DNA of 64,000 bases from Chloroflexia bacterium (GTDB lineage Bacteria > Chloroflexota > Chloroflexia > DTKN01), in the NCBI GenBank assembly GCA_016928715.1, contig JAFGKG010000101.1, positions 1-64,000 of the forward strand, written 5' to 3'. Every line of letters begins with the position of its first letter. Position 1 is the stretch's first letter. Under the pieces are notes generated by a model that was not told the DNA's origin, ran no database searches, and worked only from the letters and a program-made list of their open reading frames with translations. This document shows, piece by piece, positions 47,064-55,924 of this stretch. The position numbers and the translations under genes were made by a program.

Positions 47064-48605
47064 GTGAAGAATCGACTGTTTACGCTGCTCCCCATTATGA
47101 TACTGGCCCTGCTGTTGCTGGGTGGGATTCCGGTCTGGGCTTCCCAAGAAGCGGGTCCGTCCGCGCCCAACGAGCTTCGCCTGAGCGAGGTCGATAACGG
47201 GCGGCGGATCGAACTGGCGGGAAGCAAGGTTCTGGTGCTGAACCTGGAGAGCAACCCCTCCACCGGCTACGGCTGGGAGGTGCAGGGTCTGGACAATCGT
47301 GTCCTCCAACAGATGGGGGAGGCAGAGTGGGTTTCAGGGTCTAACTTGCTCGGCGCGCCGGGCACAACGGTGCTGCGCTTTGCCGGTGTGGCCGAGGGCA
47401 AAACCCGGCTCAACCTGGTCTACCGCCGCGCCTGGGAGCGGGACGTCCTGCCGGCTCAGACCTTCTCGGTCGACGTGCAGATCCTCGAACCGGCCTACGT
47501 TCCGGCGCCCCGGACGGACGCGGAGCAGCAGCCCGATCTTGACTACGAAAGCGGCCTCGAATCCCTTCCGACGGCCTACAACTGGTGCGACTATGGCGGC
47601 TGCACGGCGGTGCGAGACCAGGGTGCCTGCGGAAGCTGCTGGGCTTTTGGTACGGTTGGCCCCTTCGAGTCGGCCCTCTTGATCAACGATAACGCCTCCA
47701 AGGACCTCTCGGAGCAGTACCTGGTCTCCTGCAACGTCGATGGTTGGGGCTGCAACGGCGGCTGGTGGGCCCATGACTATCACGAGTGGAAGATCCCGCC
47801 GGGCGAGAACGCGGCCGGCGCGGTGTACGAGTCGGCATTTCACTACGCGGCGCAGGATCTGCCCTGCGATAGCCCCTACCCGCACAACGAGACGCTGGAC
47901 GACTGGTTCTTTGTGGGCGGCGAAAGCAGCGTGCCCACGGTGGACGCCATCAAGCAGGCGATCTATACCTACGGGCCCGTAGGGGCTGCGGTCTGCGTGG
48001 ATACCAATTTCCAGTCCTACAACGGTGGGGTATTTAACCCGCGCAAGCCCTGTAACAGCGTCAACCACGCTATCGTGCTGGTCGGCTGGGACGACGCCGA
48101 CGGGGCTTGGATCCTGCGCAACTCCTGGGGTACGGGCTGGGGCGAGGATGGCTATATGCGCATCCTCTACGGCAAGTCCAAGGTCGGTTATTCCGCCAAC
48201 TATGTCGTCTATGGCGGCGGTACACAGCCCACTCCCACACCCGATCCGACACCCACCCCAGAGCCGACGCCTACGCCGGAGCCCACTGGCACCATGCATA
48301 TCTCGGCCATCGACATGTGGTACACAACGGCCGGCCGGAACTATAATGTCTACACCAAAGTAATCGTCGTCAACGAAAACAACAACCCGGTCTCCGATGC
48401 CACCGTCGATGTGCTCATGACCACCCCCAGTGGCTCTCTGGCCGGCGGATCCGCAATCACCGGCGCCGATGGCAGCGCGACCCTATACCTCCGCTCCAAG
48501 GAACAGGGGACCTACCTGTCAGAGGTCAACAATGTAACGCACGCCTCTTATACCTACAACCCCGCCTCCAATGCCGAGACCAGCGAGACCCTGAACATTC
48601 CCTAG
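47064..48605 (+). CDS. Secreted chagasin-like inhibitor domain fused to papain-like (C1) cysteine protease and a C-terminal Big-like domain
   Basis: Chagasin motifs NPSTGY, GAPGTT, YRRAWE; papain motifs ACGSCWAF, VNHAIVLVGW, LRNSWGTGWGEDGY; PTPTPDPTPTP linker. Confidence 0.9.
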   Translation: MKNRLFTLLPIMILALLLLGGIPVWASQEAGPSAPNELRLSEVDNGRRIELAGSKVLVLNLESNPSTGYGWEVQGLDNRVLQQMGEAEWVSGSNLLGAPGTTVLRFAGVAEGKTRLNLVYRRAWERDVLPAQTFSVDVQILEPAYVPAPRTDAEQQPDLDYESGLESLPTAYNWCDYGGCTAVRDQGACGSCWAFGTVGPFESALLINDNASKDLSEQYLVSCNVDGWGCNGGWWAHDYHEWKIPPGENAAGAVYESAFHYAAQDLPCDSPYPHNETLDDWFFVGGESSVPTVDAIKQAIYTYGPVGAAVCVDTNFQSYNGGVFNPRKPCNSVNHAIVLVGWDDADGAWILRNSWGTGWGEDGYMRILYGKSKVGYSANYVVYGGGTQPTPTPDPTPTPEPTPTPEPTGTMHISAIDMWYTTAGRNYNVYTKVIVVNENNNPVSDATVDVLMTTPSGSLAGGSAITGADGSATLYLRSKEQGTYLSEVNNVTHASYTYNPASNAETSETLNIP

Positions 48606-48625
48606 TGTTTCGCCTGGCGAAACAC
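48605..48625. other. Short perfect hairpin after protease stop (GTGTTTCGC CTG GCGAAACAC)
   Basis: 9-bp inverted repeat. Confidence 0.6.
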
Positions 48626-48644
48626 AGCTCCGCTGAAAGCGGAT

Positions 48645-48680
48645 GCCCCCCGTCGGGCCTTGGCCCGACGGGGGGCTTTC
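48645..48680 (+). terminator. Rho-independent-like terminator
   Basis: CCCCCCGTCGGGCC TTGG CCCGACGGGGGG CTTTC. Confidence 0.75.
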
Positions 48681-48760
48681 GAAAAGCCCGTAAAACCCAG
48701 AGTCTTCAGCTAGGGGATCAGCCCAGGAAGGCTACACGCTTTTAGCGGTGGGTAGATCAC

Positions 48761-48789
48761 TTGACAAAAGCCGGCCCCGCTCTTATAAT
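48761..48789 (+). promoter_or_regulatory. tRNA promoter TTGACA-17-TATAAT
   Basis: Perfect hexamers and spacer, tRNA begins ~11 nt after -10. Confidence 0.85.
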
Positions 48790-48799
48790 ACCCTTGCGT

Positions 48800-48871
48800 C
48801 GCGGGGTGGAGCAGAGGCAGCTCGTCGGGCTCATAACCCGGAGGTCGGCGGTTCGAATCCGTCCCCCGCTA
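48800..48871 (+). tRNA. Initiator tRNA-Met (CAT)
   Basis: Cloverleaf folds; GGG/CCC in anticodon stem TCGGG-CTCATAA-CCCGG; unpaired position 1-72. Confidence 0.9.
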
Positions 48872-48875
48872 CAGC

Positions 48876-48950
48876 GGCGGAGTAGCTCAATGGTAGAGCA
48901 GGGGACTCATAAGCCCTTGGTTGCGGGTTCAAATCCCACCTCCGCCACCA
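48876..48950 (+). tRNA. Elongator tRNA-Met (CAT) (or Ile2 with lysidine)
   Basis: GGCGGAG...CTCATAA...CTCCGCCACCA cloverleaf with encoded CCA. Confidence 0.9.
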
Positions 48951-48953
48951 ACA

Positions 48954-48985
48954 AGGACCTTGGCCCAGCCAAGGTCTTTTTTTTT
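48954..48985 (+). terminator. Rho-independent terminator after tRNAs
   Basis: AGGACCTTGGC CCA GCCAAGGTCTTTTTTTTT. Confidence 0.9.
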
Positions 48986-48990
48986 GGCAT

Positions 48991-49022
48991 AAAAAAGCGG
49001 CGGCATCACCGGGATGCCGCCA
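48991..49022 (-). terminator. Rho-independent terminator of ferredoxin gene
   Basis: Minus strand GGCGGCATCCCGGTGATGCCGCCGCTTTTTT. Confidence 0.85.
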
Positions 49023-49047
49023 TGCAACAATGCTCGCTTGAGCAGGC

Positions 49048-49221
<174 letters not shown>

Positions 49222-49280
49222 TTACCTCCATACTCCTAGATTCTGGTAAACCAACCCAGGGGAGACTGGTGCTCCCCAAG

Positions 49281-49354
49281 TCGGGGTGGACAGATTTGAA
49301 CTGTCGACCTCGCGGACCCGAACCGCGCGCTCTTCCGGACTGAGCCACACCCCG
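49281..49354 (-). tRNA. tRNA-Pro (CGG)
   Basis: Minus-strand cloverleaf CGGGGTG...CGCGG-TTCGGGT-CCGCG...CACCCCG A. Confidence 0.9.
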
Positions 49355-49428
49355 ACGGTCGCTACTATACCACAACTCGGCGGACTTGGCAAATTCCAGT
49401 CCCCGGACTCGAAGGCCCTATAGCATCC

Positions 49429-49992
49429 TCAATCCCGCTCTGCGACCTTTCGACTGGGCTCAGGACAAGCGCCGGCTTGCTTGCGCTGAGGTCTTGTGTT
49501 CCGAGAGACACCAGGAGCGCTCCGTTGGTTTCCCCACACCCGTAGGGGGGCCTCTTCGGCTATCCACATGGCCAGGCATAGGCCAAAGATCGCGGTCATC
49601 AGGCCGGCCGAGACCAGGCACCAGGTGCAAAAAGCGTGGATCTTGAAGGCCTCCAGATAGGTCAGCACCAGGCTAAAGACAAAGCCGTACTCGGCCAGCC
49701 CCAGCAGGACCATGCGGACGGGCAGCGGGCCGATCCTCTCGCGGGTCATCCAGCCCAGGGTGACGGTCAGGATCAGCACGTAGCCAATCACGCCCTGGAG
49801 GGCGATGGGCGGGCCAAAAGCATAGACGTAGCGGCTTTCGTTGACCGTATCACAGCCGCTGCCCCCGCCCAAACAGGCCGTGTTGCTGGAAAGGCGCAGC
49901 TCGTTCAGCGAGAGATGCACGGCGATGAGCAGCCCCACCAGGGCGAGTAGCCCGATGACCATGCGCAGCTTGAGTGCCCGTTCGGTGGTCAT
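49429..49992 (-). CDS. Vitamin K epoxide reductase (VKOR) family protein
   Basis: Multi-TM; 'NTACLGGGSGCDTVNESRY' and 'FCTWCLVSAGLMTA' Cys motifs. Confidence 0.92.
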   Translation of the reverse strand: MTTERALKLRMVIGLLALVGLLIAVHLSLNELRLSSNTACLGGGSGCDTVNESRYVYAFGPPIALQGVIGYVLILTVTLGWMTRERIGPLPVRMVLLGLAEYGFVFSLVLTYLEAFKIHAFCTWCLVSAGLMTAIFGLCLAMWIAEEAPLRVWGNQRSAPGVSRNTRPQRKQAGACPEPSRKVAERD

Positions 49993-50663
49993 TGGGCCAA
50001 TTCCTCCTCAATGACTCGTTGAAATTCTGCAAAGGGCTGGGCGCCGATCAGCGGGACGTCGTTGATCAGAAAGGTGGGGGTGTACTTGATGCCGCGGTCG
50101 ACGGCGTCCTGCCTCAAGTCCTCCACCTGCTGGCGATAACGTCCCTCGTGCAGGCAGGACTCCAGTGCCGCTCCGTCCAGGCCCAGTTCGGCACTGCTCG
50201 AAAGGGCCAGCATCGCGATGACGTCGTCGGCATAGTACCAGTCATCTAGGTGCTCAAAGAGCCAGGCGTGCATCTCCCAAAAGCTTGCCTGTTCCGCCGC
50301 ACAGTAGACGGCTTCAACGCCCAGGCGGCTGTGCTCGTCATAGAACAACAGCCGGGCGGCATAGCGCACCTGGCCCTGCTCGATGTAGCTTTGTTCCAGT
50401 CGGGGCATCGTCTCAAGGACGTGCAGGCGGCAGTAGCCTCAGCCAAACTGGCTCCACTCGACGATGGTCACCGGGGCGTTCAGGTCGCCCCGGATGGGGT
50501 CCGCCGGCGTCAGCCCGTAGGCGCTGATATCGGGCGGGGCCGTCTCGACGTTGGTGATGATCCAGAGGCTGCCAGCCACGGCGATGACGCCCAGCAGGGC
50601 GTAATACCAGGCCGGCACCTTGAGGCGCCGGCGTTGCCCCCTGGATTTCTTGCTCTTGCTCAT
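49989..50663 (-). CDS. DsbA-like thiol oxidoreductase, probable selenoprotein (in-frame UGA at 50439-50441, motif FGUGYC)
   Basis: Supplied ORFs 50439-50663 and 49989-50408 are same frame, separated by one TGA at the first Cys of CxxC; N-terminal TM; cis-Pro motif YTPTFLIND. Confidence 0.85.
50405..50424 (-). promoter_or_regulatory. Candidate bacterial SECIS hairpin
   Basis: GCA-CGUC-[CUUGA]-GACG-a-UGC; loop ~25-29 nt from the U of UGA. Confidence 0.6.
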
Positions 50664-50770
50664 ACGTTACTCCTGACCGCAAGCACCTTTGCTCCGGGAC
50701 GAAATAGTCCTGCCGTCCGAGATTGTACGTCACTTCCGGCGCGCTGTCAAATGCGGCCCCTGCCGGCGTG

Positions 50771-52345
50771 CTATAGGATCGTCGGCGCGCGGTATTGTCC
50801 AAAGACCTCCCGCAGCACCCCAAAGACCTCGCCCAGGGTGGCGTAATACCCCAGGGCACGCTTCATCGGGTAGAGCAGGTTGCCGTCGCTCTGGGCGACC
50901 CGCCGTAGTTCCTGCAGTGCCCCGTCCACAGCGGCCTGATCCCGGGCTGCCCGCAGCCGGCGCAGGCGCTCGATCTGCTCCTGCTGCGCGGCCTCGTCCA
51001 CGCGCAGGAGGTCCGGCCGGCCCTGCTCCTCCTCCATCTGAAAGACGTTCACCCCGACGACCGGCTTGCTGCCCTCTTCGATGGCCATCTGGTAGGCGTA
51101 GGCGCTGTCGCTGATGGCCTTTTGCACAAAGCCCCCTTCGATGGCCGGCACGGCGCCCCCCAGGCGGTCCACCTCCTCGATCAGGGCGCCGGCTCGCGCT
51201 TCGATCTCGTCGGTGAGGGACTCGACGTAATACGAACCGCCCAGCGGGTCGGACGTGTCAATGACCCGGCCCTCGTGGGCGGCGATCTGCTGGGTGCGCA
51301 GGGCTACCGTGGCCGCCTGGCGGGAGGGCAGGGCCAGCGCTTCGTCGAAAGAATTGGTGTGCAGGGACTGGGTGCCCCCCAGCGTCGCCGCCAGGGTCTG
51401 GAGGGTGACCCGAACGATGTTGTTGAGCGGCTGCTGTGCGGTGAGCGTGGCCCCGGCCGTCTGGGTGTGAAAACGCAGCATCATGGAGCGCGGGTCCTGC
51501 GCCCCAAAGCGTTCCTTCATGAGGTGGGCCCAGATCCGCCGGGCCGCCCGGAACTTGGCTACCTCCTCAAAGAGGTTGTTGTGGGCGTTAAAGAAAAAGG
51601 AGAGGCGGGGGGCAAATTCGTCTACCTCCAGGCCGGCCTCCAGGGCTGCCTCCACGTAGGCGATGCCGTTGGCCAGGGTGAAGGCGATCTCTTCCACGGC
51701 GGTGGCGCCGGCCTCGCGGATGTGGTAGCCCGAGATCGAGATCGTGTTCCACTTGGGCAGGTGGGCCTTGCAGTAACGAAAAATGTCCACCGTCAACCGC
51801 ATCGAGGGCTGGGGTGAAAAGATGAACGTCCCCCGGGCGACGTACTCTTTGAGAATGTCGTTCTGGATGGTGCCGCGCAGCTTTTCTGTGGATAGGCCCT
51901 GCTGCTCGGCCAGCAGTTCGTACATCAGCAGCAGCGCCGCGGCCGGGGCGTTGATGGTCATGGAGGTGCTGACCTGGTCCAGTGGGATCTGCTCCAAGAG
52001 CGTGGCCATGTCCTCCAGGCTGGAGATGGCCACCCCGGTCCGGCCCACCTCGCCCAGGGCCAGCGGGTCGTCGCTGTCCAGGCCCAACTGGGTGGGCAGG
52101 TCAAAGGCGACCGAGAGGCCCGTCTGCCCCTGTTCCAGGAGGTAGCGAAAGCGGGTGTTGGTCTCGCGGGCGGAGCCAAAGCCGGCGTACTGGCGCATGG
52201 TCCAGACCCTGCCCCGGTACATGCTCTCGTACACGCCCCGGGTAAAGGGGTAGCTGCCCGGGGGTTCGGGGTCCCGCTCCACGTCCTGGCGCTGGTAGAG
52301 GGCTTGGATCTCGATGCCCGAATCGGTGCGGCGAATGTCCTTCAC
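50771..52345 (-). CDS. Methylmalonyl-CoA mutase large-subunit catalytic domain
   Basis: '[61 protein letters not shown]'. Confidence 0.95.
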   Translation of the reverse strand: MKDIRRTDSGIEIQALYQRQDVERDPEPPGSYPFTRGVYESMYRGRVWTMRQYAGFGSARETNTRFRYLLEQGQTGLSVAFDLPTQLGLDSDDPLALGEVGRTGVAISSLEDMATLLEQIPLDQVSTSMTINAPAAALLLMYELLAEQQGLSTEKLRGTIQNDILKEYVARGTFIFSPQPSMRLTVDIFRYCKAHLPKWNTISISGYHIREAGATAVEEIAFTLANGIAYVEAALEAGLEVDEFAPRLSFFFNAHNNLFEEVAKFRAARRIWAHLMKERFGAQDPRSMMLRFHTQTAGATLTAQQPLNNIVRVTLQTLAATLGGTQSLHTNSFDEALALPSRQAATVALRTQQIAAHEGRVIDTSDPLGGSYYVESLTDEIEARAGALIEEVDRLGGAVPAIEGGFVQKAISDSAYAYQMAIEEGSKPVVGVNVFQMEEEQGRPDLLRVDEAAQQEQIERLRRLRAARDQAAVDGALQELRRVAQSDGNLLYPMKRALGYYATLGEVFGVLREVFGQYRAPTIL

Positions 52346-52742
52346 GGTGTCCTCCTGCGGGGCTTTGAATTTGCAGCAATTGCTCTACTTGTTCAATCGT
52401 AACTACTCGGCCCAGCCGCAACATGGCATTTTTTAGTCCGGATTTTCGCCAGGGCATCGTTGCCGTTCTTTACAGCTTGCTTTTCTTTGCGTCCCTTCGA
52501 CTGCGCTCAGGACAGGCCTTTGCGTCTTGGCGGTGAGTAGTAACGTTCAATCAACGTTGGCAAGTTGGGTAAACGAGATTTCAGGGGCTGGCACGCGGTG
52601 TCGTTTTATGTCGGGATGCACGTGCTTGTGATGGGGATAGGAAAAAATGTCACGATCCTATCCTCCGCTGCAGCACCTCCGGTAATCGCTGCGGTTCTAG
52701 ACCGCCTTTATTATAGCACTCCATTGGGCTTTTCGCAAAAGC

Positions 52743-54536
52743 TCAGGCGGTTTCTTTTCGTCGCAGCTTGTTGAATTGGCGCAGCAGCCAGGGCCACCCC
52801 CGCCGGCCCCACCACTCCCGCAGCCGGTCGCAGAGGATAAAGAGCCGCGACACCCCCAGGGCCAGTGGGGCAAAGAGCACGCCGGTCCAGCCCACGACCA
52901 CGGCGGCCGTCAGGTCCAGGAAGAACTTGAAGCCCCAGTCCAGCGGGGGGAGCTGTCCCTCCAGCCGCACGTCGAAAAGCCACAGGAACAGGCCCAACTG
53001 CAGCGCCAGCGCGGCGGCGATGCCCAACACGCTGAGGTTGGCCGGCCAGAGCACCTCCGGCCAGGGCCGGCGCCTCCAGAGCACGCCGATCAGGACCGCC
53101 AGCACCAGCAGGACCAGGGCGCTGTCGATGGCCCGCTGCAGGAAAAAGTCGAACTCGTCGGCCGCGCGGATGGTCGAGAGGGAATAGCTGCCCCCGTGCC
53201 CCCAGCGGTAGAGGAGTTGGCCCAGCAGGAAAAAGAGCCCCGTGAACAGCAGCGGCGGCAGCAGTTCCCGCCGCGGCCGGTACAGGCCCAGGCCCAGGCC
53301 CAAGGCCAGCAGGGGCAGCAGCAGGTAGGGCAGCCGCGCAAAACGCTGCTGCCAGTTCCGGTTGGCCTCGGCCCTCGCCACGACCCGGTCCAAACGATCC
53401 AGGTACTCTTCCACCAACTGCTCGGCCCGTTCGTACTGCCCCGCGGCCAGGGCTGCCCGCGCCTGCGGTAGGCCGTCCACTTGGTCCCGGGCGCCCAGGG
53501 CGCGGAGGTAGGCCCGGTAGAGGGCCTCTTGTTGGCCGCCCAGGGCCAGCGCCAGTTCGGCCCGCTGCTGCGGCAGGGCGGCCAGGGCCTCCAGCTGGGT
53601 CCGCCCCTGGCTGTGGCTGGGGATGGGCAGGCCCAGCAGGGCGGCGACCGTGGGCACCAGGTCGGCCTGGCCGCCCTCGGCGTACTGGCCGGGGAGGATG
53701 CCCCGGCCCACCAGCACCAGGGGGATGCGCCGGCTCTCCGGCTCGGCGCCGCCGTGGCCGCCGCCGCGGTCCCGCCAGCCATCGGTCATGCCGTGGTCGG
53801 CGGTCAGGAGCAGTGTGTCCCGGCCCCAATCGAGTTCGGCGGCCAGGCGGGCGATCTGCGCGTCGACCTGCAGCGCGGCTTCCAGGTACTCGGGGCTGTC
53901 GCCGCCGTAGGCGTGGCCGGCCTCGTCGACCTGGCCAAAATGCACGTAGAGCAGGTCCAGCCCCCACTCCTGTAGGGCCTCCTGGGCCTGCAGGCCAATG
54001 TCCAGCGTGGTCCGGCCGGCCTGCTCGGCGTTATAGCCCCCCTGCGACCAGGGGAACTGGACGAAATAGTCCACCCAGGGCCGGTAGAGCCCGCTCCAGC
54101 CGACCATGGTCACCAGCCCCGTGCGCAGGCCGGCCGTCCGGGCCCGGGCGAACAGGCTGTCCACGCCGACTGCGTCGAAATGCCAGTTGGCGATCTCGCC
54201 GCTGAACTCGGGATAGGCGCCCGTGCCCAGGGCAGTATAGCCGGGTCGGGAGACGGCCGGCAGGCCGGTCCAGGAGGGCAGGTCGGCGCCGCGGGCGCGC
54301 AGGCCCTGCAGGGCCGGCATCTGTCGGGAGGTGTCCTCGCGCAGGCCGTCCACGACGACGACCACAACCCGCTCGCTGAGGGCTTCGCGGGCCGGACCGG
54401 GGGCTAGGCCCTCCAGGGGCAGCGGTTCGTAGACCCGCCAGCAGGCAACGGTGGTGTTGAGGAACGGCAGGGTGCCATAGCCCAGGCCGAGCAGCAGCAG
54501 GGGGATCAGCAGGATGCGCAGTAGACGTTTGAGCAA
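52743..54536 (-). CDS. Alkaline-phosphatase-superfamily membrane phosphodiesterase-like protein
   Basis: 'VVVVVVDGLREDTSRQMPAL', 'LLTADHGMTDGW', multiple C-terminal TM segments. Confidence 0.85.
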   Translation of the reverse strand: MLKRLLRILLIPLLLLGLGYGTLPFLNTTVACWRVYEPLPLEGLAPGPAREALSERVVVVVVDGLREDTSRQMPALQGLRARGADLPSWTGLPAVSRPGYTALGTGAYPEFSGEIANWHFDAVGVDSLFARARTAGLRTGLVTMVGWSGLYRPWVDYFVQFPWSQGGYNAEQAGRTTLDIGLQAQEALQEWGLDLLYVHFGQVDEAGHAYGGDSPEYLEAALQVDAQIARLAAELDWGRDTLLLTADHGMTDGWRDRGGGHGGAEPESRRIPLVLVGRGILPGQYAEGGQADLVPTVAALLGLPIPSHSQGRTQLEALAALPQQRAELALALGGQQEALYRAYLRALGARDQVDGLPQARAALAAGQYERAEQLVEEYLDRLDRVVARAEANRNWQQRFARLPYLLLPLLALGLGLGLYRPRRELLPPLLFTGLFFLLGQLLYRWGHGGSYSLSTIRAADEFDFFLQRAIDSALVLLVLAVLIGVLWRRRPWPEVLWPANLSVLGIAAALALQLGLFLWLFDVRLEGQLPPLDWGFKFFLDLTAAVVVGWTGVLFAPLALGVSRLFILCDRLREWWGRRGWPWLLRQFNKLRRKETA

Positions 54537-54572
54537 GGTGTCCTCCGGATCGTGGGTCGCCCCGGGCCGGGA

Positions 54573-55328
54573 TTATCCCTCGCCGGCCGGCGATTGGCCA
54601 TCCAGGCCGGGCACAAAGGGCCGGCCGACCTTTTTGCCGATCGGGCAACTGCTGATGCAGAGGCTGCACTGCAGCCGCGCGGCCGGCGAGGGCCGTTTCT
54701 GCTCGCGTTCCTGCAGGCGGGCCATCTCGGGCGTCGGGTCGAATTCGGCCCGGCAGCGGGAGCGGTCAAAGCCCCAGGGCCCCAGGGCCCGGTCGGGGCA
54801 TGCGCCGACGCAGATGCTGCAACTGCTGCAGTAATAGTCCTTCAACTGGGGGTCCTGTTCCAGTTCCGCCGCCGTATAGACCGCCCCGAAGCGGATGCGC
54901 GGGCCGTACTCGCGCGTGACCACCAGTCCGTTCAGCCCGTATGTGCCCAGGCCGGCCTGCACCGCCGCCAGGCGCAGGTCGATGAGGGCGGCGCTGTCCT
55001 CAAAGCTGAGCGGTTCGGCGCGGCAGCCGGCCTGGCTGATGGCCAGGGCCAGCCGGCCGGCGATGGCCACCAGCCGTTCGTAGATGGGCTTGCTCCAGAG
55101 CACCTTGCCCTCGTAGGCGATGTACAGCTCATAGTCCCAGGCCTCGTCCAGGGTGGCCTGGCCCAGGACGATCACCGAGCGGGTCCACGACGGTAGGTTG
55201 AAGGATTCGGGCCCGGCGATGCCAACCTTGTCACAGCCCAGTCGGCGGGATAACTCTTTGACCGTGGCGGCGTCGACGCGTTCCAGCATGGTGTGCTCCA
55301 GTTGCTCTCTCGGATCGGACGGGACCAT
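54573..55328 (-). CDS. QueG-like iron-sulfur (double-cluster) protein
   Basis: 'AAVQAGLGTYGLNGLVVTREYGPRIRFGAVYT', 'CSSCSICVGACPDRAL', 'CSLCISSCPIG'; start uncertain. Confidence 0.8.
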   Translation of the reverse strand: MVPSDPREQLEHTMLERVDAATVKELSRRLGCDKVGIAGPESFNLPSWTRSVIVLGQATLDEAWDYELYIAYEGKVLWSKPIYERLVAIAGRLALAISQAGCRAEPLSFEDSAALIDLRLAAVQAGLGTYGLNGLVVTREYGPRIRFGAVYTAAELEQDPQLKDYYCSSCSICVGACPDRALGPWGFDRSRCRAEFDPTPEMARLQEREQKRPSPAARLQCSLCISSCPIGKKVGRPFVPGLDGQSPAGEG

Positions 55329-55419
55329 TGTACGACAAAAAGCGAGCGCTGGCAAGCGACAAAACCAGGGGCGCCGACCGCCTGGGCCGGCGCCCCGCTG
55401 TACAGGCCGTAGATTTCGC

Positions 55420-55827
55420 TTACAGGGCCAACTCGAACAACTCTTCCTTTTCGGCCGGCTCGAGGTCTTGCTCCGGCTCACCGGGCCGGCGGCCGTTGCC
55501 CCGGGGCAGCAGGATCAGGTTGCGGGCGATCAGCTCGGTCATGTAGCGCGTCTCGTTCTGCGCATCCTGGTAGCTATGCGTCTCCAGCCGGCCCTGGATG
55601 TACACCGGCGAGCCCTTTTCCAAATATTGATTGGCGATTTCGGCCTGGCGCCCCCAGACCACGACCCGGAACCATTCGGTCCGTTCCTGCAACTGGCCGT
55701 CGTTGTCGCGCCAGCGGCGGCTCACGGCCACGCGCAGATTGGTGACGGCCCGGCCGCTGGGGGTGTAACGCATCTCTGGATCGGCGCCTAGATTGCCCAT
55801 GATGTGCACGCAGTTCAAACCCAACAT
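55420..55827 (-). CDS. ssb: Single-stranded DNA-binding protein
   Basis: 'VHIMGNLGADPEMRYTPSGRAVTNLRVAVSRRWRD...EWFRVVVWGRQAE'. Confidence 0.93.
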   Translation of the reverse strand: MLGLNCVHIMGNLGADPEMRYTPSGRAVTNLRVAVSRRWRDNDGQLQERTEWFRVVVWGRQAEIANQYLEKGSPVYIQGRLETHSYQDAQNETRYMTELIARNLILLPRGNGRRPGEPEQDLEPAEKEELFELAL

Positions 55828-55924
55828 TGGACTCCCTCCTTGTTTTCCTTCCCTCGGCCTGTGGCCCCCAGTATACCACAAACAGGCCCAGTTGTCAATA
55901 CTTGTTGCAAGTTCCTATCTATAT

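Noticed and set aside
50439-50441. TGA in the DsbA-like gene as an ordinary pseudogene stop
   Set aside because: Position coincides exactly with the first catalytic Cys, the frame is otherwise intact and the downstream motifs are conserved; selenocysteine is the better hypothesis, though a sequencing error cannot be excluded.
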